Source: Competibacter sp963695105
GTDB lineage: Bacteria; Pseudomonadota; Gammaproteobacteria; Competibacterales; Competibacteraceae
Direction: 5' to 3'
Assembly: GCA_963695105.1 (NCBI GenBank)
Contig: CAVOGC010000027.1
Location: forward strand, 52,189 to 116,188
DNA length: 64,000 bases
Each line of letters begins with the position of its first letter. Position 1 is the first letter of the stretch. This document shows, in pieces, positions 1 through 8,901 of the stretch. The notes under the pieces were generated by a model. The model was not told where the DNA came from. It made no database searches and saw nothing but the letters and a program-made list of their open reading frames with translations. The position numbers and the translations under genes are program-made.

Positions 1-1102
1 GCGCCGTGCCGGGATCGATCACGTAGCGGATGCCCGGCACGGTCAGCGAGGTTTCGGCGACGTTGGTGGCCAGCACGATGCGCGGCCGGCCGTGCGGCTG
101 GAATACCCGGTTCTGTTCGGCGGCGGACAGCCGGGCGTACAGCGGCAGAATCTCGGTATTCGGTGGATGGTGCTTGCGCAGGCTCTCGGCGGTCTCGCGG
201 ATTTCCCGCTCGCCGGACAGAAACACCAGGATATCGCCCGGCCCCTGTTGCCAGACCTCGTCCACCGCGTCCAGGATCGCCTGCTGCAAGTCGCGGTCGC
301 GCTCATCCTCGTCCGCCGCCGACAGGGGTCGATAACGCAGCTCCACCGGCCAGGTCCGGCCGGAGACTTCGATGATCGGCGCGTCGCCGAAATGGCGGGA
401 GAAGCGTTCGGGATCGATCGTCGCCGAAGTGATGATGAGTTTGAGATCGGGCCGACGCGGCAGCAGGCGCTTGAGATAACCCAGCAGAAAATCGATATTC
501 AGGCTGCGCTCGTGGGCCTCGTCGATGATGATGACTTCGTACTGATCGAGGCGCCGGTCGCTTTGCGTTTCCGCCAGCAGGATGCCGTCGGTCATCAATT
601 TGATCAGCGCGTCCGGCCCGGTCCGGTCGGAAAAACGCACCTTGTAACCGACCTGGCCGCCGACCGAAGTACCCAGTTCGGCGGCGATCCGCCCCGCCAC
701 CGAGCGGGCGGCGATCCGGCGCGGCTGGGTGTGCCCGATCAGCCCCGCCGCGCCCAAACCGAGCGAGAGGCAGATTTTCGGCAACTGAGTGGTCTTGCCC
801 GAACCGGTTTCGCCACAAATCACCACGACCTGATGCGCGCGCACGGCGGCGGCGATCCGCTCGCGCTGGGCGTTGATCGGCAGGCTGTCGTCGAAATTCG
901 GCGCCGGCAGCGCGGCGCGGCGCTCGCGCAGGCGGGCGGCGGCGGCCTCCAGATCGGCGAACCATTGCTCCAGACCGCGTTCCACCGGCTGGCCTTCGCG
1001 CGACCGGCGGCGCAAGTCCCGCAGGCGGCGGTCCAACACGGCGCGATCGCGGGTCGGGCACTCGGCCAGGCGGGCGCGCGGCGTGGCAAGATCATTTTCC
1101 AC
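1..1102 (-). CDS. hrpA: ATP-dependent RNA helicase HrpA (5' part; 3' end outside window)
   Basis: DEAH-box RNA helicase that unwinds RNA and rescues stalled ribosomes. The minus-strand frame is open off the left edge, so only about 367 N-terminal residues are present. Visible motifs in order are Walker A GETGSGKTTQLPK, the QPRR motif, DEAHERS, the SAT motif (ITSATIDPERFSRHF) and motifs V/VI region LATNVAETSLTVPG, all close to E. coli HrpA. I prefer the GTG at 1102, which leaves about 80 residues before the conserved LPIN block. An in-frame ATG at 1192 would add 30 unconvincing residues and has no Shine-Dalgarno. The family assignment is firm; the start is not. Confidence 0.9.
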   Translation of the reverse strand, partial: MENDLATPRARLAECPTRDRAVLDRRLRDLRRRSREGQPVERGLEQWFADLEAAAARLRERRAALPAPNFDDSLPINAQRERIAAAVRAHQVVVICGETGSGKTTQLPKICLSLGLGAAGLIGHTQPRRIAARSVAGRIAAELGTSVGGQVGYKVRFSDRTGPDALIKLMTDGILLAETQSDRRLDQYEVIIIDEAHERSLNIDFLLGYLKRLLPRRPDLKLIITSATIDPERFSRHFGDAPIIEVSGRTWPVELRYRPLSAADEDERDRDLQQAILDAVDEVWQQGPGDILVFLSGEREIRETAESLRKHHPPNTEILPLYARLSAAEQNRVFQPHGRPRIVLATNVAETSLTVPGIRYVIDPGTA

Positions 1103-1370
1103 GATAATTTCCAAGGTTTTGTTTGGCGAAATCCAAGCCGGCCGGAGGTTGAAAACGGCGGGTGTTGCCGTGCCGGCTTTGTGCGATCGCATATAAAATT
1201 TGCTTGCGGAATACATGGCTTTAACGTACTTTTCCGCGCGAGTGAAGGTTGAAAATCTCCCAATACCCGGAGTTGGGCTCCTTGAATCCGAACTCTCCAA
1301 CCGCTGAGGATTCGGCACCCCAAGCGGCCCGGCAGAGAAGAAATATTTGGCTTTGAGGTTTTGTATTCTA
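1103..1370. other. Intergenic region between hrpA and the cold-shock gene
   Basis: No gene is seen in this 268-base spacer between divergent hrpA and csp. It is AT-rich around 1185-1235, where promoters for both directions probably lie, and it has short inverted repeats at about 1300-1340. The plus-strand part could form a long structured leader, as is usual for cold-shock mRNAs; that is inference. Confidence 0.5.
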
Positions 1371-1586
1371 ATGAGTACCGGTACTGTAAAATGGTTTGAC
1401 GAAGCCAAGGGTTTCGGCTTCATCGCCCCCGAGGATGGCGGCAGCGACGTGTTCGTTCACTACTCGGTCATCGAGGGCAAGGGGTTCCGAACTCTGGCGG
1501 AAAATCAGAAAGTCGAGTTCGAAGTCAAAGCCGGCCCCAAGGGTCCGCAAGCCACGATGGTTAAAAAATTCGCGGCGGAAAAATAA
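1371..1586 (+). CDS. Cold-shock protein of the CspA family
   Basis: A 71-residue single-domain OB-fold protein that binds single-stranded RNA or DNA and acts as an RNA chaperone in the cytoplasm. The two RNA-binding motifs are intact: RNP1 KGFGFI at residues 13-18 and RNP2 DVFVHY at 26-31, with the usual KWF start. I chose the ATG at 1371 because it gives the normal family length; an upstream in-frame ATG at 1347 would add eight residues. A GAGG about 12 nt upstream may serve as ribosome site. A strong hairpin follows the stop. Which paralogue (CspA, CspD, CspE) cannot be told from sequence. Confidence 0.93.
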   Translation: MSTGTVKWFDEAKGFGFIAPEDGGSDVFVHYSVIEGKGFRTLAENQKVEFEVKAGPKGPQATMVKKFAAEK

Positions 1587-1608
1587 CACTCACCACCAAT
1601 CCTCTCCA

Positions 1609-1645
1609 GACGAAGCCCCGCCTCACGCGGGGCTTCGTCGTTTGA
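1609..1645 (+). terminator. Rho-independent terminator after the cold-shock gene
   Basis: A perfect 13-bp stem (arms 1609-1621 and 1627-1639) with a 5-base loop lies 22 bases after the csp stop and is followed by a short T run. It separates csp from typA. Confidence 0.85.
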
Positions 1646-1699
1646 TGGGCTTCGCTATAATGCCCGCCCGCCCGCACTGGACCGACGACAGATAGCATC

Positions 1700-3520
1700 G
1701 TGATCGCACAACTTCGCAACATCGCCATTATCGCCCACGTGGACCACGGCAAGACCACGCTGGTGGACAAACTGCTGCAACAGTCCGGCACGCTCGACGA
1801 CCGCGCCGCGCCACCGGAACGGGTGATGGACTCCAACGCGCTCGAACGGGAGCGCGGCATTACCATCCTGGCCAAAAACACCGCCCTGTACTGGCGGGAC
1901 TACCATATCAACATCGTCGACACGCCCGGCCATGCCGATTTCGGCGGCGAAGTCGAACGGGTGCTGTCAATGGTCGATTCGGTGCTGCTGCTGGTGGACG
2001 CGGTGGACGGCCCGATGCCGCAAACCCGCTTCGTCACCCAGAAAGCCTTCGCCATGGGCTTCAAACCCATCGTGGTGATCAATAAAGTCGACCGGCCCGG
2101 CGCCCGCCCGCACTGGGTGCTGGACCGTACCTTCGATCTGTTCGACCGCTTGGGCGCGACCGACGAGCAACTGGATTTTCCGGTGATCTACGCCTCGGCG
2201 CTGCACGGTTACGCCGGGCTCGACGAGAGCGTGCGCGATGGCGACATGGACCCGCTGTTCGAAACCATTATCGCCCATGTCCCACCGCCGGCGGTGGACC
2301 CGGAAGGTCCATTTCAGTTGCAGGTCAGCTCGCTGGACTACAACAGCTACGTCGGCGTGATCGGTATCGGCCGCATCCGTCGCGGCAAGGTCAAGACCAA
2401 TACGCCGGTGATCATCCTTGACCACCATGGCCACCGCCGCAACGGCCGGGTACTGCAAATCCTCGGTTTTCAGGGCCTGGAACGCATCGAATTCCCCGAG
2501 GCGTCGGCCGGCGACATCATTGCCTTCACCGGCATCGACGGGCTGGGCATTTCCGACGTGATCTGCGACCCCAGCGCCGTCGAACCGCTGCCACCGTTGA
2601 AAGTGGACGAGCCGACCATGAGCATGACCTTCCAGGTCAACACCTCGCCCTTCGCCGGGCGCGAAGGCAAGTACGTCACCAGCCGCCAGGTGCGCGAGCG
2701 GCTCCAGCGGGAACTGATTCACAACGTCGCGCTGCGCATCGAGGACAGCGACGATCCCGACAAATTCAAGGTGTCCGGGCGCGGTGAGCTGCACCTGTCG
2801 ATCCTGATCGAGAACATGCGCCGCGAAGGCTACGAACTGGCCGTCTCCCGCCCGGAAGTGATCGTGCGCGAAATCGACGGAGAACTCTGCGAGCCCTACG
2901 AGCAGTTGACGGTCGACGTCGAGGAGCAACATCAGGGCGCCATCATGGAAAAGCTCGGCGAGCGACGCGGCGAACTGCTCGACATGCAGCCGGACGGCAA
3001 GGGCCGGGTGCGGCTGGATTACCTGATTCCGGCCCGCGGCCTGATCGGCTTTCAGACCGAGTTCCTGACCGCCACCTCGGGCACCGGCCTGCTCTACCAT
3101 GTGTTCGACCGCTACGGCCCGCAGAAAAAGGGCGCCATCGGCGCGCGCGCCAGCGGCGTGCTGATCGCCAACGCCACCGGCAAGGCGCTGGCCTATGCCC
3201 TGTTCAATCTCCAGGAGCGCGGGCGGATGATGGTCGGTCCCGGCGACGAGGTTTACGAGGGCATGATCGTCGGCATCCACTCCCGCGACAACGACCTGGT
3301 GGTCAATCCGCTCAAGGCCAAGCAGCTCACCAACATCCGCGCCGCCGGCTCGGACGAAAACATTCTGCTCACCCCAGCGGTGCGCATGAGCCTGGAGCAG
3401 GCGCTGGAGTTCATCGACGACGATGAATTGGTGGAGGTCACCCCGAAATCCATCCGTGTGCGCAAGAAACTGCTGCTGGAGCACGAACGCAAGCGGGCGT
3501 CGCGCAAGGAGGCCGGCTGA
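1700..3520 (+). CDS. typA: Ribosome-associated GTPase TypA/BipA
   Basis: Translational GTPase that binds the 70S ribosome and helps 50S assembly and growth under stress. The 606-residue product has the expected length. GTPase motifs are AHVDHGKTT near residues 12-20, DTPGH in switch II and NKVD. The EF-G-like domains III and V and the TypA-specific C-terminal domain (RGLIGFQTEFL onward) follow. The start is a GTG at 1700, just ahead of the conserved RNIAIIAHVDHG block; no nearby ATG fits. A rho-independent terminator follows the stop by about 50 bases. Confidence 0.97.
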   Translation: MIAQLRNIAIIAHVDHGKTTLVDKLLQQSGTLDDRAAPPERVMDSNALERERGITILAKNTALYWRDYHINIVDTPGHADFGGEVERVLSMVDSVLLLVDAVDGPMPQTRFVTQKAFAMGFKPIVVINKVDRPGARPHWVLDRTFDLFDRLGATDEQLDFPVIYASALHGYAGLDESVRDGDMDPLFETIIAHVPPPAVDPEGPFQLQVSSLDYNSYVGVIGIGRIRRGKVKTNTPVIILDHHGHRRNGRVLQILGFQGLERIEFPEASAGDIIAFTGIDGLGISDVICDPSAVEPLPPLKVDEPTMSMTFQVNTSPFAGREGKYVTSRQVRERLQRELIHNVALRIEDSDDPDKFKVSGRGELHLSILIENMRREGYELAVSRPEVIVREIDGELCEPYEQLTVDVEEQHQGAIMEKLGERRGELLDMQPDGKGRVRLDYLIPARGLIGFQTEFLTATSGTGLLYHVFDRYGPQKKGAIGARASGVLIANATGKALAYALFNLQERGRMMVGPGDEVYEGMIVGIHSRDNDLVVNPLKAKQLTNIRAAGSDENILLTPAVRMSLEQALEFIDDDELVEVTPKSIRVRKKLLLEHERKRASRKEAG

Positions 3521-3570
3521 GTTTATTTTTCCCGGCCGCCGCCGCTTTCTTCACTTTGAAAAATCTTTTC

Positions 3571-3607
3571 ACCGCCCCTCGGACCTCGCGCCGGTGGGCG
3601 GTTTTTT
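3571..3607 (+). terminator. Rho-independent terminator after typA
   Basis: Inverted repeat ACCGCCC (3571-3577) and GGGCGGT (3595-3601) with a GC-rich loop, followed directly by a run of six T residues. It closes typA and separates it from the convergent gene at 3618. Confidence 0.8.
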
Positions 3608-3617
3608 ATGGGCCGGG

Positions 3618-3950
3618 CTACTGGTTCCAGGGCGGCACCACGTTGGTATCGCCGCGATACTTCACCGTCTCGTAGGGTCGGCCCCTGGGCGGCTTGTCGG
3701 TAATTTGCTCGCGCCCCTGATCGTCGCGCCAGCGGTAGAGCGGACCGGTGTATTCCGGCAGGCCGGGCAGCCAGCCGCGGACCCAGGACGGCACCTCCCG
3801 TGGCGTTACGTACCAGTAGAGCACCATGCCGCCCAGGGCGCCCAGCACGATCAGCAGCCACATCGGCACGACGCCTCGCTGACGCCGCCGCCACCGCGCC
3901 GGCGGCAACCCGCCGGCGCCCACATGTTTCCGCCCACGATCACCCCACAT
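3618..3950 (-). CDS. Small single-pass membrane protein with DUF4124-like tail
   Basis: A 110-residue protein of unknown role. Residues 1-28 are basic, residues about 30-48 form one hydrophobic helix, and the C-terminal half contains YRWRDDQGREQITDKPP, which resembles the DUF4124 pattern found in many proteobacterial envelope proteins. The start at 3950 is supported by AGGAGGG seven bases upstream. The gene begins 9 bases after the stop of the upstream acyltransferase fusion, so the two are probably co-transcribed. No function can be assigned. Confidence 0.75.
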   Translation of the reverse strand: MWGDRGRKHVGAGGLPPARWRRRQRGVVPMWLLIVLGALGGMVLYWYVTPREVPSWVRGWLPGLPEYTGPLYRWRDDQGREQITDKPPRGRPYETVKYRGDTNVVPPWNQ

Positions 3951-3959
3951 AAACCCTCC

Positions 3960-5843
3960 TCATGGCCAGTCGCCTCGCAAGGCCGCCACCCGTTCGCGCA
4001 GCAGCGCCGAGTTCGCCTGTTCGGATGGCACCGGCTCGCCCACCACCAGTTCGATCCGCGACCAGAACCGCCGGGGGAAATGGCTCATCGCCTTGCCGTA
4101 ACGGCGGCTGAAGAAGCTGCCCCACAAGCCGCGCAGCGCCATCGGCACCACCGGGGCCGGCGTGCGCTGGATGATCTGTTCGATGCCGCTCTTGAACGGG
4201 CCAATCTCGCCGTTTTCGGTCAGCCGCCCTTCCGGGAAGATGCCCACCACTTCGCCCTCCTCCAGATAGTGGGCAACCCGGTCGTAGGCTTGCTCCAGAA
4301 TCTCCGGGGCTTCTCGCGCCGGAGCGATCGGCACGGCGCCGGCGGTGCGAAACACGAAACTGAGCAGCGGTATCTTGAAGATTTGATGGTCCATCACGAA
4401 GCGGATCGGTCGCCGGCAGCAGCCGATTACCACCAGTGCGTCCATGTAGCTGACATGGTTGCAGACCACCACCGCCGGTCCCTCGTCGGGGATGTTTTCC
4501 AATCCTTGGGGACGCAGCCGATACACGATGTTCACCAGAATCCAGACGATGAAGCGCATCAGGAATTCCGGCACCAGGGTAAAGATGTAAACCGCCACCG
4601 CCGCGTTGAAGATCGCCGTCAGCAGGAGAAACTGCGGGATGGTCAGCCCCACCGCGTCGAGAAAGAAAATCGCCAGCGCCGCCGACAGCACCATGAACAG
4701 GGCGTTGATGATGTTGTTGCCGGCGATGACGCGGGAGCGGAAGCTCGGTTCGCTGCGCTGCTGCACCAGCGCGTACAGCGGCACGATGTAAAACCCGCCG
4801 AACATCCCCATCAGCAGGATGTCGATCAGCGCCCGCCAGTTGGGAGCGCTGCGTAAAAATTCCATGGCCCCCACCAGCGGCGCGCCTTCCGCCACCGGCG
4901 ACACCGCGAAAAACAGATCGACGCCGAACAGCGTCAAGCCGATCGAACCGAACGGCACCAGACCAAGTTCCACCCGACGCCCCGACAGGCGCTCGCACAG
5001 CAGCGAACCGATGCCGATGCCCAGGGCGAAGGTGGTCAGCAGCAGCGTCACCACATGCTCGTCGCCGCCCAGGGTCAGCTTGGAATAATTGGGCAGTTGC
5101 GCCAGATAGGTCGCGCCAAGGAACCAGAACCAGGAAATCCCCAGCACCGACAGGAACACGGTGCGATTGCGGCGGGTGATGTTGATGTTGCGCCAGGTTT
5201 CGGTGATCGGGTTCCAGTTGATGCGCAGGTCGGGCGCGTCCGGCGTGGCCCGGGGGATGAACAGGCTGGACAAAAAGCCCAGCACGGCCAACAGGACCAC
5301 CGCGCCGGCCACCAGCCAGGGACCGCTGTCCGGAATGGCGATCAGCACCCCGCCGAGCAGGGTGCCGATCAGGATGGCGAGGAAGGTCCCCATCTCCACC
5401 CAGCCGTTGCCGCCGACCAGTTCATCGGGCCGCAGATGCTGGGGCAGAATGCTGTACTTGACCGGACCGAACAGGGTGGACTGCCCACCCATCAGAAACA
5501 GCAAGCCAATCAGCAGCGGCATGTTGCCCAGGATGAAGCCGACCGCCGCGCCCAGCATGATGGCGATCTCCAGCAGCTTGATCCAGCGCATCAGATGCGA
5601 TTTCTCGTACTTGTCCGCCAGTTGGCCGGCGGTGGCCGAGAACAGGAAGAACGGCAGCACGAACAAGCCGGCGCTGAGGTTGATCAGGGTGTTGGCCCGG
5701 GCGGGATCGGCTGCCTGGAAAGCGATCAGGATGATCAGCGCGTTCTTGAACACGTTGTCGTTGAACGCGCCCAGAAACTGGGTGATGAAGAACGGCAGGA
5801 ATCGCCGCTCCTTCAGCAGGGTGAACTCATTCCCGTTGGCCAT
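3960..5843 (-). CDS. MFS lysophospholipid-transporter-like / PlsC acyltransferase fusion
   Basis: A 627-residue inner-membrane protein. Residues 1 to about 420 form a major-facilitator transporter resembling LplT (FLGAFNDNVFKNAL near the start). The C-terminal 200 residues are a PlsC-type acyltransferase with the HX4D motif HVSYMD (H463) and FPEGR. The likely role is to flip lysophospholipids inward and reacylate them. Compared with larger Aas-type fusions, no acyl-ACP synthetase domain follows. The ATG at 5843 is chosen because GGAG lies upstream; a longer reading from 5942 adds non-conserved residues. The substrate is inferred from the family. Confidence 0.88.
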   Translation of the reverse strand: MANGNEFTLLKERRFLPFFITQFLGAFNDNVFKNALIILIAFQAADPARANTLINLSAGLFVLPFFLFSATAGQLADKYEKSHLMRWIKLLEIAIMLGAAVGFILGNMPLLIGLLFLMGGQSTLFGPVKYSILPQHLRPDELVGGNGWVEMGTFLAILIGTLLGGVLIAIPDSGPWLVAGAVVLLAVLGFLSSLFIPRATPDAPDLRINWNPITETWRNINITRRNRTVFLSVLGISWFWFLGATYLAQLPNYSKLTLGGDEHVVTLLLTTFALGIGIGSLLCERLSGRRVELGLVPFGSIGLTLFGVDLFFAVSPVAEGAPLVGAMEFLRSAPNWRALIDILLMGMFGGFYIVPLYALVQQRSEPSFRSRVIAGNNIINALFMVLSAALAIFFLDAVGLTIPQFLLLTAIFNAAVAVYIFTLVPEFLMRFIVWILVNIVYRLRPQGLENIPDEGPAVVVCNHVSYMDALVVIGCCRRPIRFVMDHQIFKIPLLSFVFRTAGAVPIAPAREAPEILEQAYDRVAHYLEEGEVVGIFPEGRLTENGEIGPFKSGIEQIIQRTPAPVVPMALRGLWGSFFSRRYGKAMSHFPRRFWSRIELVVGEPVPSEQANSALLRERVAALRGDWP

Positions 5844-6152
5844 GCGGCGAGGTTCTCCAAAGTCGAACGGTCGGATCGGATTGCGGTGATGCGGATGGAG
5901 GTCGAACCCGGCAAGGTCTCGACCCGCGCGGGTCCCAGCCATTGCGCGGTATGGTCAGGCAGAGACGATCCATTCGGCAAGTCCTCGCACCTGGTTTTTC
6001 AGGTGCTACCAGTTCTTGGGTTACGGGCAATACTGGTCCCAACGCCTCACATCAGCGGTAATGACAAGCAGGCCGATGAGACACAAAGAGCGCCGCTTTT
6101 TAATATTCGCTGGAGGTGATTTTTAGGCCAATATCAATTATGGCACGATGAG
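5844..6152. other. Intergenic region at the left edge of the AT-rich island
   Basis: No credible gene is seen in these 309 bases. Base composition falls from GC-rich to AT-rich at about 6060-6150. A short hairpin (GCACCTG at 5987-5993 with its complement at 6000-6006) lacks a T tract. The region should carry the promoter of the MFS-acyltransferase gene. Confidence 0.5.
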
Positions 6153-6584
6153 CTATTTCTGTGCTTGTGCTGGCAACATTTCTTCAAAAGTAGGAATACT
6201 TTCATCCATTAAATCCCATTTTGGCTTTCTTTTGTTATAGACAATGGCATTTGGTTTAAACCATGAGCTATCGTCCATAGTACCTGCCGAAACACTAATA
6301 ATATTTGTAGCTACATTGCTTTTGCCAAAAAGGCGACTACCACATTTTGGACAAAAATAACGTGTAATGATCGCACCTGTATCTGCTATTGAATCATAGT
6401 GGCTTGTTTCACCTTCGATGTGGACAGTATCTTTGGCAAAAAAAGCATTCGATGAATGTCCTGTCCCCGTCAATCTCCGGCAATGATCACAGTGGCACTG
6501 TCCCATCCGAATCGGGGCTGAATAAATCGTATATTTCACGTTTCCACATAAACATTGCCCTGTTGCAAAGTATTGCTCTGACAT
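6153..6584 (-). CDS. GFA-family zinc protein
   Basis: A 143-residue member of the glutathione-dependent formaldehyde-activating enzyme/CENP-V (GFA) fold. Zinc ligands are visible: CLC at residues 11-13, C30, C32 and C35 in QCHCDHC, and CPKC at 78-81. GFA domains bind zinc and are often annotated as formaldehyde-glutathione adduct enzymes, but most members lack a proven reaction. The ATG at 6584 is chosen because AGGAGA lies about 8 bases upstream. The gene is markedly more AT-rich than its neighbours, which suggests horizontal acquisition. It faces the same way as the next two genes. Confidence 0.88.
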   Translation of the reverse strand: MSEQYFATGQCLCGNVKYTIYSAPIRMGQCHCDHCRRLTGTGHSSNAFFAKDTVHIEGETSHYDSIADTGAIITRYFCPKCGSRLFGKSNVATNIISVSAGTMDDSSWFKPNAIVYNKRKPKWDLMDESIPTFEEMLPAQAQK

Positions 6585-6643
6585 TGCATTTTTCTCCTGT
6601 TTCGAACAAGCACTGAGTCCAATCCGCATTACCAGTACGTGTT

Positions 6644-7498
6644 TTAGTCACCTTCATCCCGATAGGACGTTGTTGTGCTTGATTTAGCCCGCGAAGAACG
6701 GCTCAGCGTCCACCACGCCACAATGCCCAAACCGGCGAACACTGCCGCTATCGCTGCGTTACCTACCACACCACCCCCAATCGTGACATGGGGCAGCGCG
6801 GTGGCGGCCAGGTAGATTCGAAAAATCGAGTTGGCGAACAGGAGTCCGCAGACGCCAAGCGAGACCCAGGCGGCGATATGTTGGCGACCGCTTGCGATCA
6901 GTCCACCGATAGCGCCTCCCCCATACCACATGAAAGAGACGATGGGTGCGGTCGCAAGCAGCGTGGGGGCGGCAAATAAGAGGGGAGTCAAGAATACTCC
7001 TGCCTGTTTCATGCGGGTCGCCCAATAACATAGCAGCAGGTTGATCACGGCACCGGCGAAGAACAGTCCGTACTTGGCCACGATCACCCACAGGGCATGT
7101 CGTTGGTCGGAATACACCAATGCCAACATTAATACTGCGGCGACGATCCCGAAAAAGACGAATTTCGGGACATAGGCCCTAAAAAAGAGATCCTCGGCCG
7201 TGGGCGGCCATGCGCTGCGATGGTTGCGCAGCGCCGGGACACCGAAGATGATTCCCAAAGCGATCATCCATACCATCAACATGGACCCAAGCGTGAAAAT
7301 CGAGGGCTGCGCGTAAAGGGCGAATAGGCTCGGGACCACGGCGAAACCATGGCCGATGATAATTCCCGGTGAACAAAAGAGAGTAATAAACGTTGCACGG
7401 AGAATGCCACGCAGCGCTCGGCCAGGGATCAGACCACAAGCGTACCAAGCGACGAAAGTCGCCACCAAACTGGTGGCGAGGATGAATTCCAGACTCAT
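6644..7498 (-). CDS. Polytopic membrane protein of unknown function
   Basis: A 284-residue protein with about seven predicted transmembrane helices, starting with a hydrophobic segment at residues 4-22 and ending in a short Ser/Arg-rich tail. No family motif is recognised. The gene sits in the lower-GC island between the GFA protein and the RelA/SpoT-domain gene, in the same orientation but with a 59-base and a 107-base spacer, so an operon is possible and unproven. Function unknown. Confidence 0.75.
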   Translation of the reverse strand: MSLEFILATSLVATFVAWYACGLIPGRALRGILRATFITLFCSPGIIIGHGFAVVPSLFALYAQPSIFTLGSMLMVWMIALGIIFGVPALRNHRSAWPPTAEDLFFRAYVPKFVFFGIVAAVLMLALVYSDQRHALWVIVAKYGLFFAGAVINLLLCYWATRMKQAGVFLTPLLFAAPTLLATAPIVSFMWYGGGAIGGLIASGRQHIAAWVSLGVCGLLFANSIFRIYLAATALPHVTIGGGVVGNAAIAAVFAGLGIVAWWTLSRSSRAKSSTTTSYRDEGD

Positions 7499-7605
7499 CG
7501 CATTCTCTCTATACGCTGCATGTGGAAAAAGAGTAAGCGCTTTTTTATCAAGCTGGAAAGTGCTTATTTATCTGCCAGATTAACGATAAAGATCAGCAGC
7601 GTACA

Positions 7606-8640
7606 TTAGCGCGTCCGCTGCGTTGCTTTATTCAGCTTGGTCAGTTTTGCTAGACCACTTTCTATTAACTTTATAAAATCAGTCGCATCTGAAAAATAGT
7701 TTTTGTACGCAAACCGCACCTCTTCACTGGTATCGGCACGAACAAGAACAACATCCTTGTCAGGTGATGATTTTTCTATTTCAAAGAGCCTTCGAAGTGC
7801 CTCTGTTGCATCACGATAAGAGTACATTTCCAGCTCTCCAAGCTTATTGAAAACTAGAATTATATTCCTCTTCTCCTGGGTACTTGCCTTAGCCTTATTC
7901 AAGCCTTTCAAGGTAGGAATCAGTCTGATCTCATTATCAATTGCGATGAATTTTTCGGCTACCTCTTGGTCTGATATGTTCGGAGAAGGTCCCATCAGTC
8001 GCTCATGAGCCCTTGCCAACACTTCACTAGCTAGGGCCATGGCCTCTTGGTATCTTATGTCACCGCGTTCGAACTTTGGTTGGCTAGTCGTTATATGACC
8101 AATAACTTCTACCGTAGTCGCCCAAGCATGCTGAATTCTGGTTCTATACTGGATCTCAACCAAAAGACCCTTTAGATGCTGCCCTACATTAGACCGGACA
8201 TTATATTCATACACATCATGAATGCCTCTATAGCCTGTTGCCTTTGGTGTCTTTATATAATCGTATTTATCGATATGATTTTTGTGGACATGATTGAATC
8301 TCGCGAGTAAGAATTTTTCTCTAAAACTACGTAGATTTTTGATATCTTGAAAGATCAATCGGCACCCAGCAATATCATCCATCCTTGCCAGTTTCATCCC
8401 TGGAAATCTGTGCAACTTGTCAAAGATTGTGTTTTTCCGCTTGTGCCGCTGGGCAACCACTATTTTCGTTCCGCGTGTCCTATTACGCAAAGTCGCCTGA
8501 AATGTATTCAATACTAATCTATGGGCCGCTCTCCATTCGTCGATAACGGCCATGTCGTCTGCCGAAGCCACATCCGCAGCCACGTTATCACCGGCTCTGT
8601 TAACACGGCCTTTGGATCCACCCGGAAAAGAATCACTCAT
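7606..8640 (-). CDS. Stand-alone RelA/SpoT synthetase-domain protein with C-terminal extension
   Basis: A 344-residue protein with a RelA/SpoT nucleotidyltransferase domain at about residues 40-215 and no HD hydrolase, TGS or ACT domain. Motifs needed for pyrophosphate transfer are kept: a basic stretch QRHKRKNTIFDKL at 64-75, DDIAGCRLIF at 88-97, the G-loop YRGIH at 137-141 and VEIQYRT at 161-167. Residues 220-344 form an unassigned extension. Either (p)ppGpp synthesis or, as in toxSAS and CapRel proteins, toxic pyrophosphorylation of another target is possible. The gene is AT-rich and looks acquired. There is no good Shine-Dalgarno at 8640; M30 is an alternative start. Confidence 0.88.
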   Translation of the reverse strand: MSDSFPGGSKGRVNRAGDNVAADVASADDMAVIDEWRAAHRLVLNTFQATLRNRTRGTKIVVAQRHKRKNTIFDKLHRFPGMKLARMDDIAGCRLIFQDIKNLRSFREKFLLARFNHVHKNHIDKYDYIKTPKATGYRGIHDVYEYNVRSNVGQHLKGLLVEIQYRTRIQHAWATTVEVIGHITTSQPKFERGDIRYQEAMALASEVLARAHERLMGPSPNISDQEVAEKFIAIDNEIRLIPTLKGLNKAKASTQEKRNIILVFNKLGELEMYSYRDATEALRRLFEIEKSSPDKDVVLVRADTSEEVRFAYKNYFSDATDFIKLIESGLAKLTKLNKATQRTR

Positions 8641-8901
8641 GCTGTGCTATTTTCTGTGTCTACGCACCTGTCCAACAGGTGATTATAGGTTTCCGCATAA
8701 CATCCCTGCATCCCCGTAAGAAATGCTCTTTAACATCCTACCCCAACTTAAACATCCCACCAGCCACACATACCCTCGGCGGCGATGCAACCCTCTAATA
8801 ATCTCCATCCGTCATGAAATCGGCTTGGCCGGCTCGGATCGAGCACATCTAACCACCAGAAGCATATACTGCAAGTAGGCATTTTTCCTGGAATCCCCGC
8901 C
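8641..8901. other. Intergenic region at the right edge of the AT-rich island
   Basis: No small gene that could be a partner or antitoxin is convincing in these 261 bases. The region returns to high GC near 8880 and must hold divergent promoters for the RelA/SpoT-domain gene and the membrane protein at 8902. Confidence 0.5.

Noticed and set aside
1103..1192. N-terminal extension of hrpA to an ATG at 1192
   Set aside because: It has no ribosome site, non-conserved residues and lies in an AT-rich promoter-like stretch.
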